Shown: positions 42,418 to 49,986 of the stretch, one piece after another | Layout of the letters: each line of letters begins with the position of its first letter | Numbering within the stretch: position 1 is the stretch's first letter | NCBI RefSeq assembly: GCF_025947285.1 | Contig: NZ_CP110008.1 | Coordinates: 1,379,001-1,443,000 of the forward strand | Reading direction: 5' to 3' | Source: Flavobacterium sp. N2820 | GTDB lineage: Bacteria; Bacteroidota; Bacteroidia; Flavobacteriales; Flavobacteriaceae | Length of the DNA: 64,000 nt | Translations under genes and position numbers: made by a program | Notes under the pieces: generated by a model | Told to the model about the DNA's origin: nothing | Databases searched by the model: none | What the model saw: the letters and a program-made list of their open reading frames with translations, nothing else

Positions 42418-43168
42418 TCAATTTAATAGCCGTCAAAACTTTTTTGGTATATAACGGAAAATCAGCGTTTTGAATCCAACCGAAATAACCTGGTTCTTTA
42501 TCAAAAACATCATCTACCAAAGCTCCTTTGTGTTTTCCGAAAGTAAAAATTTCCTTACCTTCATTATTCAAAGCAATGAATCCTGCAAAGTCAACTGATT
42601 TTTTTCGTGTTGTAAATTCAGATAATGATTTCATATCATTTTCTAAATTCTCATAGCGATCCAATTGTGATTTTAAGATTTCGTAAGTTGCCATCGTATC
42701 CGCTTCGGCACTGTGTGCGTTTTCTAAACTTTGTCCGCAATAGAATTTGTATGCTGCACTTAAAGTTCGTTCTTCCATCTTATGGAAAATCGTTTGTACA
42801 TCGACAGAAACTCGGTTTTTCATATCAAAATCAACTTCAGCACGCAATAATTCTTCGGCTAAAAGCGGAATATCAAATCGATCCGAATTAAATCCAGCCA
42901 AATCAGAATCTTTAATCATGTTATGAACTTGCGTTGCTAACTCTTTGAATGTTGGCTCATTGGCTACTTTTTCATCGGTAATTCCATGCACAGCCGTAGT
43001 TTGTGGCGGAATTGGAATCGTCGGATTTACCAACCAAGTTTTACTTTCTTTATTTCCGTTTGGATATACTTTAAATATTGAGATTTCTACAATTCGGTCT
43101 CTTGCCACATCAATTCCAGTAGTTTCAAGGTCAAAAAAGCAGATAGGGCGTGTTAATTTTAATTCCAT
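42395..43168 (-). CDS. 3'-5' exonuclease, DNA polymerase III epsilon-like
   Basis: 257 residues. DEDDh exonuclease domain (1-180) with DxE = Asp13/Glu15 (FFDLETTGID), 'LAGFNSDRFDIPLLAEELL' and 'HSAEADTMATYEIL'. A C-terminal domain (~200-250) reads 'FTFGKHKGALVDDVFDKEPGYFGWI', a module common in RNase T/DnaQ-like exonucleases of Bacteroidota. Probably a repair or proofreading exonuclease. The extreme C-terminus (KLNTKS) is encoded by the heptamer array at 42390 onward. Confidence 0.88.
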   Translation of the reverse strand: MELKLTRPICFFDLETTGIDVARDRIVEISIFKVYPNGNKESKTWLVNPTIPIPPQTTAVHGITDEKVANEPTFKELATQVHNMIKDSDLAGFNSDRFDIPLLAEELLRAEVDFDMKNRVSVDVQTIFHKMEERTLSAAYKFYCGQSLENAHSAEADTMATYEILKSQLDRYENLENDMKSLSEFTTRKKSVDFAGFIALNNEGKEIFTFGKHKGALVDDVFDKEPGYFGWIQNADFPLYTKKVLTAIKLRKLNTKS

Positions 43169-43191
43169 AGCGATTTTATATAATGCAAAGA

Positions 43192-43229
43192 TAGAAAAAC
43201 CCGACAGCTTTTAAAAACTATCGGGTTTA
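43192..43229 (-). terminator. Terminator after the E2 gene (minus strand)
   Basis: AAACCCGA (43197-43204) / TCGGGTTT (43221-43228) with extended imperfect pairing towards the loop; T-rich on the minus strand (A-run 43194-43199). Confidence 0.8.
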
Positions 43230-43249
43230 CTTATAAATTTATTTTCTGA

Positions 43250-44548
43250 TTAAAAATCTCTATTCACATCAAAAGCTTCTAAGTAATCTGCTACACGCTT
43301 AACGAAACTTCCTCCTAACGCTCCATCAACAACTCTATGATCATAAGAGTGCGATAAAAACATTTTTTGACGGATTCCAATGAAATCACCTTCAGGAGTT
43401 TCAATAACCGCAGGTACTTTTCTAATCGCACCTAAAGCTAAAATACCTACTTGTGGTTGATTGATAATTGGCGTTCCAAAAACAGAACCAAAAGTTCCTA
43501 CATTCGTAACTGTATAAGTTCCGCCTTGTGTATCGTCTGGTTTTAATTTTCCTGCTTTTGCACGGTTTCCTAAATCGTTTACCGCTTTTGCCATACCCAC
43601 TAAATTCAATTGGTCTGCGTTTTTAATTACAGGAACAATTAAGTTTCCGTTTGGCAAAGCAGCTGCCATTCCTAAATTGATATTTTTACGTTTGATGATA
43701 AAATCACCATCAACAGAAATATTCATTCCTGGAAAATCTTTCAATGCTTTTGCAACCGCTTCCATCATAATTGGTGTAAAAGTTAACTTCTCACCTTCTC
43801 TCTTTTCGAAAGCAGCTTTCACTTTATCTCTCCATTTTACGATGTTCGTAACATCTACTTCAATGAATGATTGAACGTGAGCCGAAGTTTGTACCGAAGC
43901 TACCATGTAACCCGAAATCAACTTACGCATTCTGTCCATTTCCACAATCTCGTCACCACCATTTACAGAAACCGGAACGGCTTGAGCTACTGGAGCTGGA
44001 GTTGCTTTTGGAGCCACCGCTGGAGTTGCAACAACTGCAGGCTGACTTCCTCTATTTTTAATGTAATTTAATAAATCTTCTTTGTTTACACGGCCATCTT
44101 TACCAGAACCAGCAATTGCCTCTAATTCAGCTAAAGATATTCCTTCTTCTTTTGCAATATTTTTTACTAATGGCGAAAAGAATTTTTCTGACGCTGAAAA
44201 ATCAGCTGGTGCTACAGTTTCTTTTGCTACTTCAACCCCTTTTGCTACTTCTGAAACTGCGACTGGAGCGTCTGCTTTAACTTCTGGAGTTGATGCAACA
44301 GCACCGCCTTCAGTTTCGATAATAGCGATCGTTTGTCCTACTTGAACTACATCATCGGTATTAAATAAAATTTCAACAAGTGTTCCTGCAACTTCTGAAG
44401 GCACTTCGCTATCTACTTTATCAGTAGCAATTTCAAGTACTGCTTCGTCCATTTCAATTTTATCTCCAACTTTTTTTAACCAGTTGGTTACGGTTGCTTC
44501 TGCAACACTTTCACCCATTTTAGGTAATTTCAATTCAAACTTTGCCAT
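43250..44548 (-). CDS. Dihydrolipoamide acyltransferase (E2) of a 2-oxo acid dehydrogenase
   Basis: 432 residues. Lipoyl domain (1-78) with the lipoylated Lys44 in TDKVDSE; an Ala/Pro/Val linker; peripheral-subunit-binding domain (~126-167, 'SPLVKNIAKEEGISLAELEAI'); a second linker; catalytic domain (~200-430) with the active-site 'SYDHRVVDGALGG'. Single lipoyl domain and 'MRKLISGYMVASVQTSAHVQSFIEVDVTNI' fit a branched-chain or 2-oxoglutarate type. E1 and E3 genes are not adjacent. Strong promoter upstream on the minus strand. Confidence 0.92.
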   Translation of the reverse strand: MAKFELKLPKMGESVAEATVTNWLKKVGDKIEMDEAVLEIATDKVDSEVPSEVAGTLVEILFNTDDVVQVGQTIAIIETEGGAVASTPEVKADAPVAVSEVAKGVEVAKETVAPADFSASEKFFSPLVKNIAKEEGISLAELEAIAGSGKDGRVNKEDLLNYIKNRGSQPAVVATPAVAPKATPAPVAQAVPVSVNGGDEIVEMDRMRKLISGYMVASVQTSAHVQSFIEVDVTNIVKWRDKVKAAFEKREGEKLTFTPIMMEAVAKALKDFPGMNISVDGDFIIKRKNINLGMAAALPNGNLIVPVIKNADQLNLVGMAKAVNDLGNRAKAGKLKPDDTQGGTYTVTNVGTFGSVFGTPIINQPQVGILALGAIRKVPAVIETPEGDFIGIRQKMFLSHSYDHRVVDGALGGSFVKRVADYLEAFDVNRDF

Positions 44549-44585
44549 ATCTTTAAACTAAAGTTGTGTTTTTGTATTTGGTTTG

Positions 44586-44593
44586 CAAAAATA
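44586..44593 (-). promoter_or_regulatory. TATTTTTG -7 box of the E2 gene
   Basis: Exact TAnnTTTG with TTTA 19 bp upstream in place of TTTG; 37 bp before the ATG. Confidence 0.55.
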
Positions 44594-44632
44594 CTAATTT
44601 TTCATTCGATTTTTAAAGAAATCAATAATTTT

Positions 44633-45751
44633 TTACAACAAAATTATTTGTCCTCTATCGTTCGAATTATTGCTTCCAATTAGATAATTCGAACTCAAAA
44701 TATAATTTTTGAAACTTAGATTTTTACGCTTATTTAACTGCATAAAAGTAATAATTTCATCAAAACTAAAAGTAGTGGTATCAAATATTATTTCAATGTT
44801 TTTATACGATTGGTTCTCAAATTGATTAAAATCAGATAAATAATTTGTTTTTTTTGATAGATTAAGTTCTCTATTTTTTCTTGAAAAAACGACATATTCA
44901 TCAATAATTCGAACTTCATTTTTTTGCTGACTCTTCTTCAAAAGACTAAAAACAAAACTTCCTACTTGCATCATGACATCAAAAAACCATGATCTTTTAA
45001 AATGTTTGTTGTAGAAAAATTGCATTGCTTCACGGAAACGTTTCATATAAGTTCCATCTCTAACGGTACTTTCTCCTTTATAATGAATCACAGAAGTTTC
45101 GTGAAAGTAATAATTCGATTTTCCAGTTTTCAACACCAAATAACTCAAATCGATATCGTCGGAATACATAAAGCAATTTTCATCAAAACCACCTACTTCC
45201 AGATATAATTCACGTTTCATTACCATAAAAGCTCCGACTAAAATATCAACTTTACCAGTTTCTTTTTCGGATAAATGTTGGGCGTAATATTTTCCGAAAA
45301 AATTGGAAATTTTATACAATCCAAAAATCTTTGTAAAAGCCACCCAAGGCGTTGGAACACCACGTTTGCTTTCGGGAAGGAAATTTCCTGCACCGTCGAT
45401 TAATTTACAACCGATAATTCCAGTGTTCAGTTGCCAGTTTTTAGTGTTCAGTATTTTTGAAAAAGTATCTTCTGCAACAACGGTATCAGGATTTAAGATG
45501 CAAATGTATTCCCCTTTAGCTTGAGCAACTCCGATGTTATTTCCTTTTGGAAAACCTAAATTTGCTTCGTTTTCAATGAGTTTGATGTGCGGAAATTTGG
45601 TTTTCATAATCTCGCAGCTATCATCAGACGAAGCATTATCAATGACAATAATTTCACCATCAATGCCTTCCAATGCTTTTTGAACACTAAAAACACATTG
45701 CTCTAAAAAATAGCGCACATTATAGTTGAGAATGATTACGGATAGTTGCAT
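44633..45751 (-). CDS. Family 2 glycosyltransferase
   Basis: 372 residues. GT-A fold (1-~250): 'LSVIILNYNVRYFLEQCVFSV', 'IIVIDNASSDDS', 'ANLGFPKGNNIGVAQAKGEYICILNPDT', 'MKRELYLEVGGFDENCFMYSDDIDLSY', then one hydrophobic segment ('VMMQVGSFVFSLL', ~265) and a ~100-residue C-terminal extension of no known fold. Rhamnosyl/sugar transferase to envelope polysaccharide is likely. Residues ~99-110 (KILNTKNWQLNT) are encoded by a heptamer array that sits in the loop after the nucleotide-binding motifs. Confidence 0.88.
   Translation of the reverse strand: MQLSVIILNYNVRYFLEQCVFSVQKALEGIDGEIIVIDNASSDDSCEIMKTKFPHIKLIENEANLGFPKGNNIGVAQAKGEYICILNPDTVVAEDTFSKILNTKNWQLNTGIIGCKLIDGAGNFLPESKRGVPTPWVAFTKIFGLYKISNFFGKYYAQHLSEKETGKVDILVGAFMVMKRELYLEVGGFDENCFMYSDDIDLSYLVLKTGKSNYYFHETSVIHYKGESTVRDGTYMKRFREAMQFFYNKHFKRSWFFDVMMQVGSFVFSLLKKSQQKNEVRIIDEYVVFSRKNRELNLSKKTNYLSDFNQFENQSYKNIEIIFDTTTFSFDEIITFMQLNKRKNLSFKNYILSSNYLIGSNNSNDRGQIILL
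45421..45455. repeat. Heptamer array inside the glycosyltransferase gene
   Basis: Five contiguous 7-mers on the plus strand: CAGTGTT, CAGTTGC, CAGTTTT, TAGTGTT, CAGTATT (consensus YAGTGTT, minus strand AACACTR). Confidence 0.85.
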
Positions 45752-45754
45752 GAT

Positions 45755-46036
45755 TTATTGAGAATCTTTTTTGTTGTTCCAAAAATACACTAATTCAACC
45801 TTTTTATCTTTCTCAATAATCTTATAAAATAATGATGTTTGTTTGGATATAACTATTTTGTAAACATTTTTATGAATTTGACCAATTAAAGGATTAATCG
45901 ATAATCTTTTTAAATTTTTATCAACTAACATGACAAAAGCATCAACTTCTTTTTGATTCCATTTTAAATAAATAAAATCAATTTCTTCCATATAAGTTTC
46001 AACAGCTAAAGGAACCCAAACAACCTTATATTCCAT
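45755..46036 (-). CDS. RelE/ParE family toxin
   Basis: 93 residues: 'VVWVPLAVETYMEEIDFIYLKWNQKEVDAFVMLVDKNLKRLSINPLIGQIHKNVYKIVISKQTSLFYKII', then a beta strand 'KVELVYFWNNKKD'. Two N-terminal helices followed by a three-stranded sheet is the ParE/RelE fold. It starts 11 bp before the end of the antitoxin gene (46026-46036 overlap), the usual arrangement for coupled translation. ParE-type (gyrase) and RelE-type (mRNA cleavage) activities cannot be separated from sequence alone. Confidence 0.88.
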   Translation of the reverse strand: MEYKVVWVPLAVETYMEEIDFIYLKWNQKEVDAFVMLVDKNLKRLSINPLIGQIHKNVYKIVISKQTSLFYKIIEKDKKVELVYFWNNKKDSQ

Positions 46037-46250
46037 TCAAAAAAGGATATTTCTTTTTCAAATTAGACATAACTTCTTCATGAGTAAAAACAAGACCTTT
46101 GTCTGCTTGTTCAATACCCAGCTCAATTGCTTTTTGGACATGTTCTGGCAATTGCTCCCAAGCATCATTACTCGCAATAACTTCACTTTTAGGAGTTACT
46201 TCGTAAGCTTCTGCTGGTTCTTCTATTTTATTTTTCTTTTTGGAAGTCAT
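46026..46250 (-). CDS. Antitoxin of the ParE/RelE-type pair
   Basis: 74 residues from ATG 46250 (MTSKKKNKIEEP); the GTG at 46265 is within the -7 box and the ATG at 46259 would be at the transcription start. A Lys-rich disordered N-terminus is followed by 'WEQLPEHVQKAIELGIEQADKGLVFTHEEVMSNLKKKYPF', the helical pattern of Bacteroidota antitoxins that partner ParE/RelE toxins (SHEEVM-like motif). No strong DNA-binding domain is visible. Operon with the toxin; autoregulation is likely, as an inverted repeat ATCTA/TAGAT lies at 46280-46296. Confidence 0.82.
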   Translation of the reverse strand: MTSKKKNKIEEPAEAYEVTPKSEVIASNDAWEQLPEHVQKAIELGIEQADKGLVFTHEEVMSNLKKKYPFLNGI

Positions 46251-46264
46251 AAAATGCATTTTCA

Positions 46265-46272
46265 CAAAGTTA
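46265..46272 (-). promoter_or_regulatory. TAACTTTG -7 box of the toxin-antitoxin operon
   Basis: Exact TAnnTTTG on the minus strand, 14 bp before the ATG at 46250. The opposing -7 box for the ABC-F gene is 34 bp away. Confidence 0.6.
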
Positions 46273-46305
46273 GGAAATAATCTATAATCTTTAGATACAA
46301 TAAAC

Positions 46306-46313
46306 TATTTTTG
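46306..46313 (+). promoter_or_regulatory. TATTTTTG -7 box of the ABC-F gene
   Basis: Exact TAnnTTTG, 17 bp before ATG 46331, in the 80-bp divergent region shared with the toxin-antitoxin promoter. Confidence 0.55.
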
Positions 46314-46330
46314 CATTTCTAAATTATATT

Positions 46331-48193
46331 ATGAATTACTTATCAGTCGAAAATATCTCCAAATCTTATGGCGAACGTATTCTTTTTAAAGACGTTTCGT
46401 TTGGCATTAACAAAGATCAAAAAATAGCTTTTATCGCTAAAAACGGTTCGGGAAAAACCACCATTATGAACATGATTAATGGCTTAGATGAACCCGACAC
46501 TGGACAAGTGGTGATTCGAAAAGAGATTAACATGGCCTTTTTGTCGCAAAATAATAATTTGCAAGACGAATTAACTATTGAGGAAAATATTTTTGCTTCG
46601 GATAATGAAATTTTGAAAGTAATTGAACGCTACGAGAAAGCCTTAGAAAATCCGAATGATGAGGAAGCATATCAACGTGCTTTTGATGATATGGACAGAC
46701 ACAATGCTTGGGATTTTGAAACGCAATTCAAGCAAATTTTGTACAAACTGAAGTTGGAAGACTTGAAAATGAAAGTCAAAAACATGTCGGGTGGACAAAA
46801 AAAGCGTTTGTCCTTAGCAATTATTTTGATTAGTAAACCCGATTTATTGATTTTAGACGAGCCAACCAATCACCTTGATTTAGAGATGATTGAATGGTTA
46901 GAAGATTATTTTGCAAAAGAAAATATCACGTTATTTATGGTAACGCACGACCGTTTCTTTTTGGAACGTGTTTGTAATGAAATCATTGAATTAGATAACG
47001 GAAAAATATACCAATACAAAGGCAATTATTCGTATTATCTAGAGAAAAAAGAAGAACGTTTGGCTTCTGAAAATGCGAGTATCGATAAAGCGCAAAACTT
47101 ATTCGTAAAAGAATTGGCTTGGATGCGTCGTCAACCAAAAGCTAGAACTACCAAATCAAAATCGCGTCAAGATGATTTTTACGTCATTAAAGAAAAAGCC
47201 GAAAGCCGAAGAAAAGAGAATGTAGTAGAGCTCGAAATCAACATGGAACGCATGGGAAGCAAGATTATCGAAATGGTAAAACTAAATAAAAGTTTTCCAG
47301 ATAGAAAAATTTTGGACGATTTTACCTATTCGTTTCAACGAGGCGAACGCATTGGAATTATTGGTAAAAACGGAACAGGAAAATCGACTTTTTTAAATAT
47401 TTTAACCCAAACGATTCAACCTGACTCTGGTAAAGTAATTATTGGTGATACGATTAAAATTGGCTATTACACACAAAGTGGCATCAACCCAAAACCAGGA
47501 CAAAAAGTAATTGATATCATCAAAGAATATGGCGAATATATTCCGTTGACTAAAGGTAAAATTATTTCGGCTTCACAATTATTGGAACGCTTTTTATTTG
47601 ATGCGAAAAAACAATACGATTTTGTAGAAAAATTAAGTGGTGGCGAATTGAAACGTTTGTATTTATGTACGGTTTTAATTCAAAATCCGAATTTCTTGAT
47701 TCTAGATGAGCCAACAAATGATTTGGATATTGTAACTTTAAATGTTTTAGAAAGTTTCCTTTTAGATTTTCCTGGATGTTTATTAGTGGTGAGTCACGAC
47801 CGTTATTTTATGGATAAAATTGTGGATCACCTATTTGTTTTTAGAGGCGAAGGTCAAATTGAAGATTTCCCTGGGAATTATTCTGATTTTAGAAGTTATG
47901 AAGATTCGGCTGAACCAAAAACACTTTCAAATGTAAGTACGGAAAAAGTAAGTTGGAAAGAAAAAAATACTGCTTCAGCTGGTTTGAATTTCAACGAACA
48001 AAAGGAATTCAATAAATTAGAACGCGAAATCAAAGATTTAGAATACAACAAAAAACAAATCGAACAAGAATTCGCCGACGGAAAAGTTTCTGATGATAAG
48101 ATTGAAGCAAAAGCAAATGAATTGCAAAAAATCATTCAATCGTTAGAAGAAAAAGAAGAACGTTGGTTTGAGTTGAGTTCGAAAATGGAATAA
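46331..48193 (+). CDS. ABC-F family ATPase (Uup-like)
   Basis: 620 residues with two ABC domains and no membrane segment. The first Walker A is AKNGSGKT (36-43), with signature MSGGQKKR and 'LLILDEPTNHLDL'; the second has GKNGTGKST, LSGGELKR and 'LILDEPTNDLDI'. A C-terminal coiled coil (~545-620) resembles Uup. ABC-F proteins act at the ribosomal E site to resolve stalled elongation or confer antibiotic resistance. Being alone and constitutive, a housekeeping Uup role is more likely than resistance. Confidence 0.93.
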   Translation: MNYLSVENISKSYGERILFKDVSFGINKDQKIAFIAKNGSGKTTIMNMINGLDEPDTGQVVIRKEINMAFLSQNNNLQDELTIEENIFASDNEILKVIERYEKALENPNDEEAYQRAFDDMDRHNAWDFETQFKQILYKLKLEDLKMKVKNMSGGQKKRLSLAIILISKPDLLILDEPTNHLDLEMIEWLEDYFAKENITLFMVTHDRFFLERVCNEIIELDNGKIYQYKGNYSYYLEKKEERLASENASIDKAQNLFVKELAWMRRQPKARTTKSKSRQDDFYVIKEKAESRRKENVVELEINMERMGSKIIEMVKLNKSFPDRKILDDFTYSFQRGERIGIIGKNGTGKSTFLNILTQTIQPDSGKVIIGDTIKIGYYTQSGINPKPGQKVIDIIKEYGEYIPLTKGKIISASQLLERFLFDAKKQYDFVEKLSGGELKRLYLCTVLIQNPNFLILDEPTNDLDIVTLNVLESFLLDFPGCLLVVSHDRYFMDKIVDHLFVFRGEGQIEDFPGNYSDFRSYEDSAEPKTLSNVSTEKVSWKEKNTASAGLNFNEQKEFNKLEREIKDLEYNKKQIEQEFADGKVSDDKIEAKANELQKIIQSLEEKEERWFELSSKME

Positions 48194-48205
48194 AAACTAG
48201 TTTGA

Positions 48206-48279
48206 AGTCTCAGTCTCAGTACGAAGGAAAAACTGTGACTGAAAACTGTGACTGAAAACTGTGACTGAAAACTGTGACT
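48206..48279. repeat. Tandem array (13-bp units) at a start codon
   Basis: AACTGTGACTGAA repeats 3.8 times (48231-48243, 48244-48256, 48257-48269, 48270-48279); each unit equals a 7-mer plus a 6-mer. Upstream, (AGTCTC)2 AGT at 48206-48220 is an inverted match to ACTGTGACTG, so the region has hairpin potential. Confidence 0.9.
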
Positions 48280-49098
48280 ATAATTAAATCATACCTGAAA
48301 TTTCTTTTCCATTCCAAAAACGAACATGGAATACATTCGCCATTTGTGTTTGATTTGGTTACGAAATGTTTTTATGACAACACAAAATATTCAGAATACA
48401 AAACCTTAAAATCGTACCGAAAATCGCTTTTAGAAAATAAAAATACGATTGAAGTAACCGATTTTGGTGCAGGTTCAAGAGTTTTTAAATCGAACGTTAG
48501 AGCAATTTCAAAAATCGCACAAACCGCTGGAATTACTCCAAAAAATGCCGAATTGCTTTTTAGAATCGTTCGTTATTTTCAACCAAAAAGCGTTTTAGAA
48601 ATTGGTACTTCATTAGGTTTGGCCACTTCAGCACTTTCTTTAGCAAATGAAAATACAAAAATTATCACTTTAGAAGGTTGCACAAATACACAAAAACAAG
48701 CGCAAGTTCAATTACAAAAGCAAAATTCAAATTTTCAAAATATTGAATTTGTAACTACTGAATTTTCAAATTATTTTAAAAACTGCCCGCTCAACACTGA
48801 ACACTGCCAACTGATCTATTTCGACGGCAACCATTCCAAAAAAGCGACTTTAGAGTACTTTGAAGCCTTACTTCCAACGGTTTCAAATGATTCCGTTTGG
48901 ATTTTTGATGACATTCATTGGTCAACCGACATGGAAGATGTTTGGAAAATCATAAAAAATCATCCAAAGGTTTCGGTCACAATTGACACATTTCAATGGG
49001 GAATTGTCTTTTTTAGAACCGAACAAGAAAAGGAACATTTTATCATTAATCCGAATAAAACGATTAGTTCACACTTGTTTGAAAGAATTCGATTTTAG
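48274..49098 (+). CDS. Class I SAM-dependent methyltransferase
   Basis: 274 residues. 'IKSYLKFLFHSKNEHGIHSPFVFDLVTKCFYD' is a conserved Bacteroidota N-terminus, which places the start just before it; the only in-frame start is GTG 48274, inside the last copy of the 13-bp repeat. SAM-binding motif I 'VLEIGTSLGLATSALSLA' (~107-124), acidic strand 'IITLEGC', motif 'LIYFDGNHSK' (~180-189) and 'WIFDDIHWSTDMEDVWK' are intact. Substrate unknown, possibly a small molecule or O-methylation. Residues ~170-180 (CPLNTEHCQL) come from a heptamer array. Confidence 0.88.
   Translation: MTIIKSYLKFLFHSKNEHGIHSPFVFDLVTKCFYDNTKYSEYKTLKSYRKSLLENKNTIEVTDFGAGSRVFKSNVRAISKIAQTAGITPKNAELLFRIVRYFQPKSVLEIGTSLGLATSALSLANENTKIITLEGCTNTQKQAQVQLQKQNSNFQNIEFVTTEFSNYFKNCPLNTEHCQLIYFDGNHSKKATLEYFEALLPTVSNDSVWIFDDIHWSTDMEDVWKIIKNHPKVSVTIDTFQWGIVFFRTEQEKEHFIINPNKTISSHLFERIRF
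48779..48813. repeat. Heptamer array inside the methyltransferase gene
   Basis: Five contiguous 7-mers: AAAACTG, CCCGCTC, AACACTG, AACACTG, CCAACTG. The repeated AACACTG is the same unit as at 19012 and 45421 (other strand). Confidence 0.8.
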
Positions 49099-49149
49099 TT
49101 GTAACAAAATCCTTTCTTTTTCTACTTATAGATAGTTTTGAAGTCAATT

Positions 49150-49184
49150 TTCTGAGTTCAAACTTCTAAATTCTAATTTCATTA
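49150..49184. repeat. Heptamer array abutting the LolD-like start codon
   Basis: Five contiguous 7-mers TTCTGAG, TTCAAAC, TTCTAAA, TTCTAAT, TTCATTA; the last base is the A of the ATG at 49184. Confidence 0.8.
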
Positions 49185-49885
49185 TGGCAAATCCGTTAAT
49201 CAAAATAACCAATATCAAAAGAGATTTTCCTTTAGGAAACGAAATCGTTTATGTGTTAAAAGGCATCGATTTAGAAATCAATAAAGGCGAATATGTAGCA
49301 TTGATGGGACCTTCAGGTTCTGGAAAATCAACATTAATGAATATTTTAGGTTGTTTGGATACGCCAACTTCTGGAACTTACATTTTGAACGGAAAACACG
49401 TAAGTGAAATGCAAGACGATGAATTGGCAGGAATTCGTAATAAAGAAATTGGGTTCGTTTTTCAAACCTTTAACTTAATGCCAAGAACAACGGCTTTGGA
49501 TAATGTAGCTTTACCGATGGTTTATGCAGGTCATTCTAAATCAGAACGTGTGGAACGTGCTACCGAAGTACTAACACAAGTTGGCTTAAACGACAGAATG
49601 GATCACAAACCTAATCAACTTTCAGGTGGTCAACGTCAGCGTGTAGCAGTGGCGAGAGCTTTGGTAAACAAACCTTCAATCATTTTAGCCGATGAACCAA
49701 CTGGAAACTTAGACAGTAAAACTTCGGTGGAAATAATGAATTTATTCAACGAAATTCACGCCAACGGAAACACAGTAATCTTAGTAACACATGAAGAAGA
49801 TATTGCAGCTTACGCACACAGAATCATTCGTTTACGTGATGGAATTATCGAAAGCGATACCATAAATCCAAACATTAAAAAATAA
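49184..49885 (+). CDS. ABC transporter ATP-binding protein (LolD/MacB type)
   Basis: 233 residues. Walker [10 protein letters not shown] (42-50), Q-loop, signature LSGGQRQRV, Walker B '[14 protein letters not shown]' and H-loop 'VTHEED' are intact. The '[23 protein letters not shown]' start is the LolD/MacB/FtsE-like family that powers lipoprotein release or macrolide/peptide efflux with an FtsX-like permease. No permease is adjacent, so the partner is encoded elsewhere. The start codon adjoins a heptamer array; a terminator ends the unit. Confidence 0.92.
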   Translation: MANPLIKITNIKRDFPLGNEIVYVLKGIDLEINKGEYVALMGPSGSGKSTLMNILGCLDTPTSGTYILNGKHVSEMQDDELAGIRNKEIGFVFQTFNLMPRTTALDNVALPMVYAGHSKSERVERATEVLTQVGLNDRMDHKPNQLSGGQRQRVAVARALVNKPSIILADEPTGNLDSKTSVEIMNLFNEIHANGNTVILVTHEEDIAAYAHRIIRLRDGIIESDTINPNIKK

Positions 49886-49903
49886 ATTCAATTCACAATA
49901 ATT

Positions 49904-49940
49904 AAACCTGACAAGATTCTGAATCCTGTCGGGTTTTTTC
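49904..49940 (+). terminator. Terminator after the LolD-like gene
   Basis: AACCTGACA (49905-49913) and TGTCGGGTT (49927-49935), one G-T pair, 13-nt loop, T6. Confidence 0.82.
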
Positions 49941-49970
49941 TTGCTTTGATTTTCAAAATAACTACCTTTG
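49941..49970 (+). promoter_or_regulatory. Promoter of the MATE transporter
   Basis: TTG (49941-49943), 19-bp spacer, TACCTTTG (49963-49970), 16 bp before ATG 49987. Confidence 0.75.
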
Positions 49971-49986
49971 CCTCAAAATTGCCAAA

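Noticed and set aside
46251..46265. GTG 46265 as antitoxin start
   Set aside because: Lies within the TAACTTTG promoter box.
48231..48279. CRISPR-like repeat
   Set aside because: Direct tandem 13-bp units without spacers and no cas genes; it is a minisatellite.
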